This document shows positions 12,612 through 26,306 of a DNA stretch of 64,000 nucleotides, one piece after another. The first letter of the stretch is position 1, and every line of letters starts with the position of its first letter. This stretch comes from Marsupella aquatica (lineage: Eukaryota; Marchantiophyta), in assembly GCA_973895155.1 (NCBI GenBank), contig OZ316892.1:20956001-21020000 (forward strand). Reading direction: 5' to 3'. Position numbers and translations under genes: made by a program. Under the pieces are notes generated by a model. It was not told the DNA's origin, did no database searches, and worked only from the letters and a program-made list of their open reading frames with translations.

Positions 12612-14130
12612 CCATAAAATTAATCCGTGGACCCCCATGTTCATCCAAGGAATGTGTGTGTGATTAAGTGAAATCAATTTTAAGCAAGGCGGTAACCAAC
12701 GGTTTTGAGTCTCCCGATGGTGTTGGTGTGTGCTCGTACAAAACAAATGCTCAATAGATAGAGATTTATGAAACGGAAGGTTGAATGTGGAGGATTTGAG
12801 ATTTTTGACAGGTTTTGTTTACACATTGGAGAAATCATGTTTCAACCATTCTTGATTGATTGTTTGTGAGTTACATTGAGCATTACCGTCACAAGACATA
12901 CTGGAGCACAACACTCAGCTGTTGGCAAAAGAAAGCTTGTCGAATCGGTGGGAAGAACACACAAAACGAATGAGCCATCACTTCACACAAAATATTTGTA
13001 GTTATTTTTATTTAAGAAAGTTATGGTGTGAGGGGAAGACCAACAATTGTTTCTTTGACATAGAGGCTGCATTTGGCATCACCCTATGTTCAAAGTGAGC
13101 TTTAGTTGAAGTCTATCTAAGAGATGCGAACAATTCAAGCCGGAAAGCAAGCATTGTCGACAAGCGATGGCAACGTAATCAAAGAAATCAATTTGTAGAG
13201 GCTAAGTCTATGACGGTGACGAGATTGTGATATTTCTTAATCGAGAAAGTGTTTTAAATGAACCTCAAATTGACAAATTTTGTCAAGTTCCATATGAGTT
13301 TTTATATTTCTTTGCCTTTCCAATGAGTGTGAGTATAAGAAATTTTGATCATGACTTCATGAATTCTTTTAGCTTTCCAACATTGACTCCAACATTAACA
13401 AATTTCATCTCAGATTTTGTCACGGTACTAAAGAGATCAGGAGGTTTTCAATCTCTTTAGCTTTCTAATGTGTGACATTGAGATTATTTGTCAAGAAATA
13501 GAGAGATCATTAGTATCTAAATTTCTCTAGCTTTCCAATGATCTTAACATTGAAAGATTTTGTCAAGACATTACTAAAGAGGTCACAAGTTTCTAAATCC
13601 TGATCTTGAGTTTTCCCATGAATCACACATTGGCAGATTTTATCAAGTACTAAAGAGATTTATTATTTAGTTTTACAATGTGAAGCCAAAGGGGTTTTAA
13701 ATATGTACATTTCTATCGATTGGTTTTTTCAAACTTGCAAACAATTTAAAAATACAAGCATTTTGATATAAAACATTGATATATCTTTGACAAACATCAA
13801 AATGGTAACTTTATTTTACTAAATGTCATCTCTTCCTTTGTATTTTGTTTTTTTACCTTTAATATTTACGGCATGGCGCCCCAAAAATTACATTGCTTTT
13901 GCCACAAATAGGAATGTGCACGTTTGTTATTGTTAAAAGTAGGATCATTCCTGTTTGTGGCTGGTTGTGGTGATGTGGCACAACCTCATGGCAAAAAATT
14001 TGCAAGAGACTCCTAATGGGGGTCCGTAAACATTGCAATATAGAGAACATAATAAAATAAAGATACACCACAAAAATATCCAATGTATCGAATACATTTG
14101 AATAAACAATGTTTCCAGGTTACATACCAG
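12612..14130. other. Non-coding stretch with degenerate ~100-bp repeats
   Basis: No gene is seen. Between about 13,230 and 13,700 the words TTTAGCTTTCCAATG, AGATTTTGTCAAG and TACTAAAGAGAT recur three or four times at irregular spacing, as in an old decayed tandem repeat. 13,700-13,860 is AT-rich. The segment lies between palindrome cluster 1 and the copy at 14131, so it is probably part of the composite element's left arm. Confidence 0.45.
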
Positions 14131-17100
14131 TAGCGCCCGACGCTAGTATAACTTCAGTGTATATAAATCCCAAAATACCCTTTCGAGGCAAATCAATCTG
14201 AGAATTCTGATTCACTTGACTCGGACCTGTCGGTGGATTCTGCCTCCATGTCTAAAAATTTGTTCTCGGCCATATCATCAACATATCGACTACGAATAAA
14301 TTTTCTATCAGACCCTCTCCTTAATCTCAAACCTTTATGCTCCCAATGGAGGGTCCGCACACTATCAGTTCGTCTAGCAATATTCTCAGCATAGGAAGGT
14401 AGTACAAATGGTTTCTCGGGAGTTTTAATATATCGCCTAGCTACTTTCCTTCTGAGTTGGAAACGCCGGCAAAGATTCCAGTCTGACCTGAGGACGAGAA
14501 GTTTAGGGTTTTATGTCAACGCCAAGAATATTTTAAAAAATGAAAAGAAAAATGATAAATCGAAGAGAGAATAAGGTAATCTACTAAAAAACCGGGTTTA
14601 CTTAAGAGCTTACTCTGAAGCTTCTTACTCAAAAGAGTCTCCGCTGTCACTCCCTCCATGAGATCCTGGATCTTCTTCGGTAAGAGACACTTTGGGAATG
14701 TTAGGATCCTCCTCTTCTTCCCCCTCTTCTGTCTCATCCTCATCTTCAGAATCAAAATTTAAGACAGACTTCAGTTTGTCTATCTTTCGTTTTGAAATTG
14801 AAGACTTTGGAGGGGCTTTGGGCTCAGACTCTTTTGGAGTAAGAAGATCCAGAAATACCTTAGAAGCAGTTTCAACAAACTCCTTCCTATTCTCGAGTCC
14901 AATTACAAATCGACCACAATTATCACCTGCAACAAATGTACTCCCCGAACCTACAGTCCAATCCAGAACAATATCTTCTGGACACGTAATTAGTTCCAAC
15001 ACAGACTGCATGAATCCTGGATGTAGTCTAGCATTCCCGGCAAATTTAAGCTCTGGAGTTGTATCAACCTTCGCGAAGGGAAGTCCAATCAGATTTGTAA
15101 TGGAAGGATCCTCTGTTTTTGAAAGGGGTTTGAACTTAGGATCTTTTGGGACTTTCACCTTGGATGATATCCACGAAAATACATCCAAACGTAAAGTGAA
15201 TACCTGAAAAGGGAACAAAATAGAGGAAGGACCCTCAGATTACAATAGCGTCGGGCGCTAGCAAATAATCCAAAAAATCACGTTGAATAGTTTACCTGAA
15301 ATAAGGTCAAATAAAAAAAGAAAGTAATACATAATATGAATAGCGCTAGAAAAAGGATCAACAAAATTACCTGTAAATCAGACTTCGCTTTGTACATTGG
15401 GAACCCCATGACGACATTATGTGTACATAGACACTGAAATTTCTTGGACTCTTGACAAGCGGAGATGACCTGCAAAATTTGATCATACTCCCCCGTATGG
15501 AGTATCGCAATAATTCCGTCATCCAACAAAAAAGGATCCATTGCCCGGAAAAAGGATCGGGGTAGGGTACAGTCGGGGATGTTCCATTTAGGGACCTTTC
15601 TGTCAAACAAAGTCGGTTTTAGCCCAGTTGGCAAGTAAATAAAACCAGCGTCAACACCAAAAGGTCTTTGCTTCCCACCCCTCACCACTCCTTTCAGCCG
15701 GCATCCAGATTTGATCAGGTCTTTCCCCCACTTTTCGGCATCATTTACCCATTCCGGCTTGTCCTCCTTATTAAACACACTATCCACAAGTTCACTGACA
15801 CTTGTCTCAACGAAACAATGACGAGACGACTTGGCTTTAAAATCCCCAACATCACGTTGGAGCCCAGTGACAGCCTGAGAATCCCGTTCTGATTGTCCAG
15901 CATCTCGAGTCCTTCTGCTTTTCTTTTTTGTACTGGTCGCATCGACTGGGACAATCGATTTCCCAGAATTAATAGGTGTAAGTGGATCTGGCAAAGCGCC
16001 AGTATTTGCTTCTAACGCTTTTGGGGTAACCTTCGTATCATCTGTGCCATCTGCATCTGACTTCTTTTGACCTATGAACATATTGCAAAGAATGTGGGAT
16101 TAGGGCCTTCAAGCAAACACTGATGAAGATTGAAACACAAGAATGGCAGCGCCGGGCGCTAGCAAACATTTGAAAAAAAGATTGAAAACTTACGTTTCTT
16201 TCCGGATCGCGTGGAGGCACTTGGCACTGCAGTGTCTATTTTAACTTTCCCTCGTGGCTTGCGGCTCCTATCTACATGGACAACTACTGTCTCACAGATT
16301 GTCTGTAACTCCGTAGAAGATTTATCAACGTCGCTAAGGAGACCTTGCTTCATCTCAAAAACAATGTTGGGAAGGATCTGCGACTTTGCAAGTTTCAGAA
16401 ACCAATCCTTCTCCACTTCATCAAAGGGTGAATCCTATTTGTCTGTGTCAAGGTACCATGGGCAGTGAATTCTTTCCCACTCGGACATTTCCCTTGGGGG
16501 TAGTTTACCCTTGGCAGGATACATCGAGTATAAGTCACAAACAAGATCTCCCTCCTTTACAGTAATCCACTTGTGAAATGCGGCTGGATACGCCCAAAGA
16601 GCATCCGGGGAATGAATTTCCATCCAAATGTAGAAACGATACAAATACCTCTTGGCCCTCTTCTGATTTTTCTCGGTATATACCTCTTTATCAAGGTATC
16701 TTGATGGCCACATGGTGTTGAAGAACTTTGCCTTCACAAGATCTCCATACCTTCGGAATTCACTTGAAATTACTTCAATCAGATTTTCTACCGAGTCACA
16801 CCCTGACTAATCAACCGGTAGCGTTTCAATCGCTGCAAAAATTGCCGAGTGTAGCATCCCAATTGCAATTCCCTCGACGGTATTCCATGTTTGCCATGTG
16901 TGGCACCACTGCTTCACTGGATCATCGTTCACACTTGAAGGGTGGAAGAATTGTTTTCTCAACTCTGGAGTACAGCGAGCAACGAGCAATGTACACCTCA
17001 ATTTTTGATCAAGCGCCAAAACTGCAGTAAAGAGTCTGGCACCGTCCATAACTGTGCAAACAACCAAATCTGGTTTTTCTCTCGCTTGTTTTTCTCTGTC

Positions 17101-17561
17101 AAAACATACATCTCTGCACAGGTACCTAGAAAATCTTCAAACTCAGGACTAAGAAGAGGAGTGATTTTGGACGTTTTCGTGGACCAATCTTTAGTAGACT
17201 CTTTCAACATGAGCGATTGCCACTTTGTGATGTCATCAGCCGACCAAGGATTGCCTTGACTTGCTGCCAGTGCCATGTCCATCTTGAACTGGTTAGTGTA
17301 AGCTTTAATTTTGTTTTCGCATAAAATATAGACTAGAGCTTCTAGAGGCATTTTTCTTGTGTACCAAGAATGTTTTCGAGTCTTCTGTTTGATATACTCA
17401 AACTTTGCATAATTGGCGCTGTCAATGATAGACTTGTAGTGCTCTAGATCGTGAGAAAGAATCCTCCGGATTCTGTCTGCGTCAAGGATCCACGACGGTT
17501 CAACAACGGCCTGCCCTAACCTGCAATAGGCCAAGTTTTCAATTATTAGCGTCGGGCGCTA
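14131..17561. repeat. Palindrome cluster 2: copies in introns and 3' flank of the methyltransferase gene
   Basis: Copies: 14131-14145 (TAGCGCCCGACGCTA, 48 bp past the stop codon), 15246-15260 (TAGCGTCGGGCGCTA, intron 15204-15370), 16147-16161 (CAGCGCCGGGCGCTA, intron 16072-16193) and 17547-17561 (TAGCGTCGGGCGCTA, intron 17521-17689). A short TAGCGCTA core is at 15341-15348, in the same intron as the 15246 copy. Of the four introns in this half of the gene only 14488-14628 lacks a copy. None lies in an exon. Confidence 0.9.
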
Positions 17562-17963
17562 GCTTAACTTAAACACTCAATTAGCCTATAAACATTGTAT
17601 TATTCTATAAACACTCCATAAACACTGTATTTATGTAATAACCAAGTATTGCGGAAATTGTTAATTACAAGCTAGGGCAAAAAACGTACTGGTTCACAGT
17701 GTGCATAGCCGCCTCAATCTGAATTTGCGAAGCTTTGTCACCCTTGAAAATTGTGCAGAGAACTCTGGGATGATACTTGACGTTGTCAGGATTTTCCTTT
17801 GTGACCATCGTCCACGAGTAAAGTCGATGATTCCCGTCGAACACTGAGAACATTTTGTCTTTCAAGATCATAAAGGCAGGATCTGCCTCGCACTCCAGCT
17901 CAAACTTCTCGTTCTCAGCAACCCAAATTGCATCCCAACTCTCCCTGATCTCTTCAGTGCAGA
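14193..17963 (-). pseudogene. ParB-like/DNA-methyltransferase fusion gene, 3' part (methyltransferase half)
   Basis: Five exon blocks, read leftwards: 17963-17690, 17520-16194, 16071-15371, 15203-14629, 14487-14193, all GT-AG with phases that join exactly. The first block carries FSVFDGNHRLYSW, matching the D-G-x-H/N-R-x signature of ParB/sulfiredoxin-fold domains. The large second block (~440 codons, unknown family) includes KPDLVVCTVMDGARL. The third and fourth blocks resemble an N4/N6 amino-methyltransferase: a hydrophobic strand DDGIIAILHTGEY, then LHPGFMQ and the SAM-binding loop DWTVGSGSTFVAGDNCGRFVIGLE, in the order typical of beta-type enzymes. I see no clear D/N-P-P-Y/W catalytic motif, so activity is doubtful. 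The C-terminus is acidic, then basic and Ser/Glu-rich, ending at TGA 14193-14195. Lesions: in-frame TAG at 16807-16809 and 16435-16437, loss of one base in the homopolymer 17074-17078, and the CACTA insertion at the 5' side. Probable role (inference): recognising or modifying the element's own DNA. Confidence 0.72.
17961..17963. repeat. CACTA left target-site duplication (AGA)
   Basis: The three bases before the left terminus CACTAG are AGA, identical to 36985-36987 after the right terminus. CACTA elements characteristically make 3-bp duplications. Confidence 0.95.
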
Positions 17964-17984
17964 CACTAGTAGAAAACAATGTAT

Positions 17985-18720
17985 TTTATGACCAAAACAA
18001 TGACTATTAATCAGGTCTTTTTAACAAAACAATGACGCAATTGTTCTCGTCTTTCCAGACACGTCACAACGGACATTTTGGTCACGGTCCTTTTGGACAA
18101 ATGACGCTAAAAACATGTGGTCATTTCATACTATCCTAAATGACCGTTTTTATGATATGGTCATAAATGTTGAACGGTCCAAAATGACGACACAAATCAC
18201 CATCGACGGTCAATTGCCGTTGACCGTCGATGGTCTCCGTACCCAATCACACAACGACACGTGGCAATAAAAAAACTAATAACATTGGTCATTTTGGACA
18301 GTCCAAAATGACGTACATTATATAACAAATCAAATAGTGACACGTGGTTCAAAGAGGATTCACCATTTGGCAATATATTTGGGTCATTCTGGACGTGTCC
18401 AAAATGACTACAGTATAAACAAGTCATATTGAGACACGTGGTTCAATTGGGAGAAGACACGTAAAGATACACATTAGTCATTAATGACATGTCTTGAATG
18501 ACATAAAGTGAGTCATAGTGGACTTGTTTATAATGACCATGAGAAAGGTCATTGTATATGTCATTCTTTGAATCATTTAGTCTATGTCTTTAATGACCAG
18601 AGTTGAGTCATATTGGTCACAAAGATAGTTGTGAATAATGACCATTACATCAGTCATTCTAGCTAGTCATTTAGTCATTCAAGCCAATCATTCAGACGAA
18701 GTATTCAATGATTTGGAGAA
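17985..18720. repeat. CACTA left subterminal repeat region
   Basis: Many direct and inverted copies of an AATGAC/GTCATT hexamer, often within GTCCAAAATGAC or GGTCATTTTGGAC, are packed into about 740 bp next to the left terminus. Such motifs bind the TnpA-class protein in En/Spm elements. The same hexamer dominates the right arm, which links the two ends of one element. Confidence 0.85.
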
Positions 18721-19046
18721 ATTCAAATTTAAGTGATCATGATAGATAAAACTTGATGTCAATCAAAAATCATATATTACAAAGCCATTCAATAGAGTTG
18801 CTAAATGAAAACTTAAAGAAACATTCGATATATATCACAAATCCAATTGATATTCATACAAGATACCTTCATAAGTCTCACGGTAAATATTGAACTCAAT
18901 GCAAATTTATGAAACAAAATTACATTGACATCAATAATATTAGATTGTCAATTGTTACAACCTGACATACCAATCACTCTGCATGTTTATAGAAAAACAG
19001 AGTTGTCATTCTATCATGTCTATTGTTTCTTGATAGAGTGCTATTT

Positions 19047-22000
19047 CTATTGCTTCTTAAGCAATCTAGAGTTCCATAGGGCATTCATCCCTTTCACATC
19101 AGATAATTTAGACTGGTTCTCCCCTGAATTGGCAAATGGCAATGCCACATCTACAAACACTTCAATCACACGCACTCGCAAGAAAGGGCTTTCAAAATCT
19201 GCACAATGAAACTTATCTTCTCCTGGCAGCCCTGTCACCTCACCTTCTGCCACTATCATGGAATTGTCCACAACGCTCTTCATCTTCACCAAATCTCCTC
19301 TTGCAAACTGTGAACAACACATTTTGTTAAAAATGCAATAAACAGAAATTGAAAGATAGAAGAACACTCAAATCAAACACACATTTACCTTTGCAACGGG
19401 GTTAGGAGACTGCATTGGTTTCTTCTGTGCAGGTGATGCATTTGCTGAGGATCCTTTCTTCCTTTTCTTCTTTCCCTTTCTAGTTGATGGAGTGTCATCC
19501 TGTTCACTTGGAATGGGAGTTTCTTTTGGCAACTCAGATGATTCTGGGGTTACATCTGGTGTCAACTGAGTCGACTTATCCTCTGGCAACTGAAAGACAT
19601 CTGAAATGGCTTCTTTGGGCAACTTAGATGGCAAAAGGTTCACTTCCAATTCAGTTTGCTTTAGAGTACTGTTAGCTGTGTCAGTTGGTCTTCCCTGCGA
19701 CACAGGAGGCTCCCCTAAAGATGCTGTCATAAAACACACACAAAAGAAATGCATAAACAAACATGTATACACCAGCAACATATAATCACACTAAAAACAT
19801 GCAAGAACATTATAAACATGCAATGACATATACACATCACAATAATTACATTGAATGGACAGTGTATACATGATAGAGAATTTTACCTTCATTATCGCCT
19901 GAAAAAGTAAGAGATCGCTTTCTACTACCTTGTTTGGTAGTTGTAGTCAACTTACTGTGACTAGGCACAACTGTTGGAACTTGTGCATTACTGGGGTGAT
20001 GTGCCATCCACGTAGTCATCATGTTTGTCAACTCCCTCACAGTGCCTTTCAACTCAGCGACATCCAATTTCACAGCCCCAATGGCAGTGATCTCTTCTTT
20101 TGAATGTGGGGTCTGTAAATGAACCACAAACCAACACAACAGTCTCACTGTCAAACTTACAAACGACACAACACTGGCTCTGTCAAATGGAGAATGATGT
20201 ACAAATCAAATTGGTATGACAATACTCACAGCTGATCCATGTCTGTTTCCTTGCCCCAGTAAGCTAGCACTTTTACCCTCCCCACTTGCCAATGATGGGC
20301 TCACCTTTGCTCCCACAAAACTACCAGTCTGACCTTCTGCACTTGCCAATGATGGGCTCATTGTCACCTTTGGCAATGAACCCTGACTACCATGGTTTTC
20401 TTTCAGGTCAGATATACCTGGGCTTGATCCTCTCTTCTGCTTCTGTTCAAACACACAATGAATGAGAAATCACAGAGTTTGTTTTCATCAAGATTCACAA
20501 ACAAGACAGAATTGATAGTGAAAATGATAGACAATTTACCATTCTCTTTGCTGCTGCAGCATGCCCTCCCCTTCCAAAGTGAGAGGTATCTTGCACTCGT
20601 GCTCTTTTATCAGTCATCTGTTTACTCAAAGATATCAATGCTGGACTGGTAAAATGAGATACCAAAGCTGCCCATTTCTTTGGATCAACACCAGATGGCC
20701 CAAGTTTGGTTGGATCCTCATTGCAAACTTTCTTCCAATAAACATGCATTTTATGGCGCTCTCTCTTCAATATGCCACGACAATGACTCTGGAATTTGGT
20801 GTTAATAAATTCCCCACCCACATACTCCCACTCAGCTGCCATGTTATTCCACACTGTGGTTGTATGAACTTGTGGATGATCAGTCCATTTTGGCTTTGAT
20901 ACATCAAAGACTCTGAGTACGTTGCCACGAAGTTCCTCCAGCCAGTATTGTTTGTTGCCATCAGAATCATCAATATCATTGTCATAAATCTGCATTTCAT
21001 AGACAATGTCAGATCATAACTCTGGAATTTATGCAGAGTCCAGGTTTTATACACACAACAACAGAGAGGATCAGATTTGTCTAAATCTACAAACAAGTAC
21101 AATACTCACTTTAATGTGTTTGGGCACCTCTCCGCAATCCCTTCGTTGTTTGGCAGTATTATCAAACTGCTTCTTAGCATGCCTTCGTTCCCTGCGCATC
21201 TCAGAGGCCCCTCCTGCAATGCACACACATGCATTCAATCAAAAAATATGTACATGATTGAAAAGTTGAGCAAATGTACTTGCATATGCAACACGAGCAG
21301 ATTGTGTATTACCTGAAGATCCTCTGGAATGTAGTACATCAGATTGACCTGATCTGCCTTCAGATGCTGATGGAACCACTAAACAAACACACAACACCAA
21401 AGCACTTCAATTAATTTCATTTCCAAGTAGAATATCAACTTCCAAACACACCTGAAAAGTAGAACAGTACAATCCACTCACTTTCATATAAGAGTCCAGT
21501 GTCTGGGTCTTTCCAACATCTCACTAGCCCACCTCCACCAGGCCCAGTCTTCTTAGGACCACGATTTTGTTTCTGTACCTACATCATGGACAACGTAAGC
21601 ATATCAACATATAATTTGAAAAAGGGACAAGGATCCCTTCCTATTAGGATGATGAAGTTCAAGCATTACCTGTTGTGCACTCTCTGGTTCTGACCCTCCA
21701 ATGTCAGAATCCTCAGTGTCATACTCAGAAGGAGAACCATAGCCATCATCACCAAACTCTGCCATGTTCACCTTGGTAACTTCTGATAGTCTAGAGCTCC
21801 TCCTCTTTGGCAATGTTTCAGTTGAAGTACCTTTCACCAAAGCAGGCTTTCCTCTCTCTCGTTGTACATGTGTGGTTGGGCCTCTAAGGAACAAAGCAAT
21901 CATCAACATACACCAATGCAGATCAAACATACATGCAAAATGAATCTACAACACCATAACACTAGTACTTATGTACAGGATCCATACTAGTATGAGACCA

Positions 22001-22214
22001 ATCTGGAATATGAAAACAGAACATGAACCTGACAACTCCATCTACTGAATCAAATTTGCAATAGACATATCAACACACACATCAGCTTGCAGTCTGGCCC
22101 CAGTCCTAGATCACGCATAATTCTGACATTATGCTCTATGTTCCGATTTCGGGCCTCCTCATAAGGATTCACAGAATGTGACAACCCTTGCAATCTTCCT
22201 TTCACAGGCTGCAT
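19047..22214 (-). CDS. tnpA-like: CACTA tnpA-like protein (plant transposase Ptta/En/Spm type), multi-exon
   Basis: Read leftwards, about ten exon pieces can be followed from an ATG at 22212-22214. The N-terminal exon has YEEARNRNIEHNVRIMRDLGL, a pattern usual at the start of plant En/Spm tnpA-type proteins. Next come an acidic segment (EYDTEDSDIGGSEPE), a piece with GPGGGGLVRCW, and the core exon around 20990-20540 (WTDHPQVH..., CRGILKRERHKMHVYWKK, GPSGVDPKKWAALVSHF), matching the Transposase_24-type domain. Ser/Pro-rich linkers follow: 20440-20231, a coiled-coil-like EEITAIGAVKLDVAELKG piece near 20110-19890, and a Lys-rich piece at 19730-19390. The last exon (about 19310-19047) has the Tnp1-like C-terminal block GDLVKMKSVVDNSMIVAEGEV. 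Exon borders not given numerically are approximate. Such proteins bind subterminal repeats and regulate excision. Confidence 0.8.
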
Positions 22215-22312
22215 TCACCAACTGCACAAATGGATAAACCATTAGTCTGATTTCATAAATAGTCCATACATGTAGTCCATCTATGGACTTCACACACCTA
22301 GCTAAAACCTAT

Positions 22313-25300
22313 TCACTGCTTAGGCCTGCCCTTTCTTGCAGATCCCTCTGCATCTCTGCCTCGTTTGGGACCAGTACTTGGTCCTGGATTTTCTCTGGAC
22401 CTACAGGCCTTAGCCAATTCGATGTGTAATTTGACATTGTTTTCCATTGTAGCATGGAAATCAACGTCTGTGTAATCACCTAACACCCTTGTGGACCTGG
22501 ATTCTTTGTGGAGGATTGTTCTCCATGCTATCCCCTTCTCATTGGGGTGGAAGAAAACCTGCTCCACTTGCTTTGGGAAAACGTAATCCATTTTCTTGGA
22601 CACACCCAGTTCTCTATGGAAATTCACCTGCCAAAGACCAGACTTGGTATACCTCATACTGGCAGAGGATTTAGGAGTCCATGATGGATCTGCCCATTTC
22701 CCTTTGAAAAGAATCACCTCTTTCCTCAAGCTGCCATAATTCAGTACCAAGATATCTGTCAAGGCCCCTACATACTGTACAGATTCTTCTATGGTTGCAC
22801 CAGACCTGTCCACTCGCTTCTCAGTGAATGTAGAAGCCATCCCAGAATCAAAAGTGCTGAAAGCACCAGAATCACAATCACTCAAACACCCCAAGGATGG
22901 AATAGTCCTCCAATGGTGCCCATAGGCTCTACATGCCCTATACAGTCGTGCCTTCAAACTAGGTGGTGTGGAGTATGCAGATAGTAATGACCGCTCAGAC
23001 TCTTTCTCAAAATTATGGGTATTGACTAATGTTTGAAACCATTCCCTGAAAGGTGGCAATTCTTGGCAGTCTACGGGAAATTCCACTGGTTTTCTTCGAT
23101 TGGCAGGCTTCCTCATCCACTCCTTCCGGAAATCCACTCTTCGTTTGGTAACAGTCTCATTGGTAGCATCATATATCCTGCATGGCAACAACAACACTGA
23201 AGACATTAGTGCACGATCCACCATGAATATACAAACACAATGGGGAAACATAATTATGATCCATATGCCTAAGGATAGGAGAGTTTCTAGGGTTTATGTA
23301 CCTATACCATGGAGCCACTGTCTCTTCATTCTCTAATATATAATGATGCATGGCCATCATTTCAGACCAATCCAAAGTTATCGCCTTTGCAGCCCCTTCC
23401 AAAACAATGCCTGCAACGCCAGCATCCTCCTCCAACTCCCAGGTTCGTTTTCCCTCTCCCTTTGCATCAATCATGTATTCAGAAAGAAATCCCAAAGACT
23501 CATCTAATACATAGCCTTCAGCCATAGAAGCCTCTGGACGTGCCTTGTTTCGTACATAACCCTTCAATACCTTCAGGTTCCTCTCTATTGGGTACATCCA
23601 TCTGCCTGTAACTGGGCCACACAAGTCTAATTCCTCCACTAGGTGAATCATTAAATGGGTCATGACATCAAAGAAGCTTGGTGGAAAATGGATTTCCAAA
23701 ATGCAGAGAGTGAATGCAACATCCATCATCAAATTCTCATACATTGAAGGGTCCCACACCTTCGTACAGATCTGGCGATAGATATTGCTCACCCCAGCTA
23801 TGGCCAAGCGAACCCCTTCATCAAGTAATCCCATTGTTGCCAGAGGGAGAATCTGTTGCATGAGTTGGTGGAAATCATGTGATTTCAACCCAGAGAGTTT
23901 CTTGGATTTTGTAACACACTTTGCCAAAGAACTTGAAAAACCAGTGGGCCCTTTCAAGGTCAATAAAACCTCCAAGAACCTTGTTCTTTCCTTCTTGCTC
24001 AGGCAATATGGGGCTGGGGGCATCAACAATTTGTCATCCTTACGCTTGGGAGCTGGATTGGGTACAAGCCATAGGTGTTGGCGCACCTGTAAGAGCTTCA
24101 TGTCTTCTCTCACAGAAGGAGTGTCCTTGGTCCCAATGATAGTGTGCACAATGTTGTGTGCAAGATTCTTCTCACAGTGCATGGGATCTAGACAATGGTT
24201 AATGAGTAGTTTCTGCAGTGGACACACAATTCAGAAATTAGGGCATTGAATACAACTTTTGGCATCACTGGGCAGTAGTTTGTGCAGTGGACACAATTCA
24301 GAAATTAGTGCATTGAATACAACAATTACAAAATCTGGGCTACAGGAAGTATATGAAGAGAATATATTTCAAAGTCATATGAAGAGATTGCAGAAATTCA
24401 TTGTAGTAGTATGGAGTCTTACATTCCAATAGGGCAACTTGTACAGACCAGTAGCCCTCTTCACTCCATGCACCTTTATGGGGCATTTCTCATCCTCAAC
24501 CTTGGTTCCTCCCTTCTTCAAATATTCTGTTGTCTCGTCTCCCCACTTCTTTCTATCAGAGCTTGTCATTCTACACGGTGCAGGTCGACTCTCAATTGCA
24601 CCATCAAAGTATTGTGCACTATCTGGTCTACGAAAAAGATGCCTTGTTGCTAACCATCGACGGTGGCCACTGTACTCTAATTTCTGCAAGTGCTTAGAAC
24701 CACGTGCCACACATTCTGGCCCACAGATGACACATCCTTTGTATCCAGAGTGTTGTTGTCCAGATATTAAACCATATGCAGGGTAATCATTGATTGTCCA
24801 CAATAGCACAGCCCTAAGGTTGAAGTGTTGAGACAATCCTGGGCGTGGCAATTTGTCAAAGCAGGGCACTCCTTTCTTCCACAACAGCTCCAACTCCTCA
24901 TAGAATGGGCCCAATATTATGTCTAGCTGTTCCTCTGTTACTGAATCAGGTCCTGGAATCAGCATAGCTAGCATGACAAAGAACTTCTTGGTGGTAAGCC
25001 AAGGAGGTAAATTGTAATTCAACAACAGTATTGGCCAGGTAGACCAAGCTGTGGAATTATTCCCAAAGGGATTCACCCCATCAAGTGCCAACCCAAATCG
25101 CACATTCCTTGGTTCAGCTGCAAATTCCCGATCAATATTTGTATCCACATGCTTCCAAGCCTTTGAATCTGCTGCGTGCCGAACCATGTTGTCTGTGCTT
25201 CTATTCTCATGATGCCAAGTCATGAGTTTAGATGTACCAGCAGTGGCATACAATCTCTTCAACCTGGGAATTATAGGGAAATACCGCACTACCTTCCTTG

Positions 25301-26306
25301 CCTGTAATGAATTCCCCACTCTCTTCATCTTGGGCTGCTGACACACTGAACAGTTTTCTAACTTGGCATTCTCACCCCTAAAGAGCATACAACCTTTCTC
25401 ACAGACAGGGATTCTCTCATAATCCAAGCCAAGCTTTCTCAATAGCTGCTTTGCAGCATATAAGTTCTTGGGCAGATTATGCTCTGTAGGCATACCATGC
25501 TCCCCCATCAAAGACAACAATGCATTCACTCCTTTGTTTGAGAATCCATGGCCATGACAGATGTTCAGCAGAAGCAACATGAATGACACAACATCTATTT
25601 TGCTGCCTGGGAACAAAGGTTGCATTGCTGCATCTAAAGATAACTGTGCAGGATCAGTCTCCACAGGAGTTTTGGAGGTTTCAAGGGGGTTTACAGGATG
25701 GGCACCTCCTTCACTCTCATCATCCCCAAGTACAAAATCCAAGTCAAAACGGTCCTGATCATCTAGCTCATGCTCAGGGGATTCTTCACTGGTTCTCAGC
25801 AACGTTTCTTCCAGTAGAGCCCTGATATGTTCTTCGACATCTATAGTTGGATGTTCTTGAACATCCACAGTTGGATACTCTGGAACATCCACAGTTGGAT
25901 ACTCTGGAACATCTACAAATAAATGTTCTTCAACATCTACAGTTGGCTGTTGTGCACAGGTTGCCTGCTGAAGGTTTGCTACCCTCAATGCCTCAGGGCC
26001 ATGTTGTGACATGTAGTCAGCACCCCACTCTTCATCAGAAGAGTCCTGTCCCTCTCCCACCCACACTCGACATGCAGGGTACCGACCATGTTTAATAAGG
26101 TGCAGTCTAGCAGTATTCCGATTAGTCCTATAATTCCCTTTGCAGTTCACACAAGGGCAGTACATCTTATGGTCCCCACTCTTGTGGCAGGCCTTCTGTT
26201 CTCGAACCCACAAAGCATCATCACGATGTTGTACTCTAGCTGGATGGAAGAGCGGCAACTTTGGAGTTCTACCCACACCTAACGTATTCTGTGGCAATTG
26301 TGCCAT
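22313..26306 (-). CDS. tnp2: CACTA tnp2-family transposase (TnpD), three exons
   Basis: Exons 26306-24423, 24212-23302 and 23177-22313, with GT-AG borders and phases that join (for example WYR to IYDATNE across the second intron). Domains in order: an N-terminal transposon-associated zinc region (KMYCPCVNCKG...HLIKHGRYPAC); an acidic stretch with near-identical TVDVPEYP/TVDVQEHP repeats; the tnp2 catalytic domain (FMLLLLNICHGHG, MTWHHENRS, GLALDGVNPFG with the first Asp, LLWTINDYPAYG with the second, then C-x2-C in GCVICGPEC); a DUF4218 region (LDPMHCEKNLAHNIV, then FPPSFFDVMTHLMIHLVEELDLCGPV); and a DUF4216-like C-terminus (DILVLNYGSL...LFKGKWADPSW) with a basic tail. About 1,219 codons, typical for TnpD proteins. 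No internal stop is seen in the chained frame. Cuts the element at its CACTA termini. Confidence 0.92.

Noticed and set aside
14692-15207. 171-codon + strand open frame rich in Ser
   Set aside because: It is the antisense of the methyltransferase exon; the - strand has domain motifs and splice sites, this frame has none.
16435-16809. Two in-frame TAG codons as a possible reassigned or read-through codon
   Set aside because: The same locus also has frameshifts, a TGA, a 26-bp duplication and a transposon insertion, so ordinary decay explains them.
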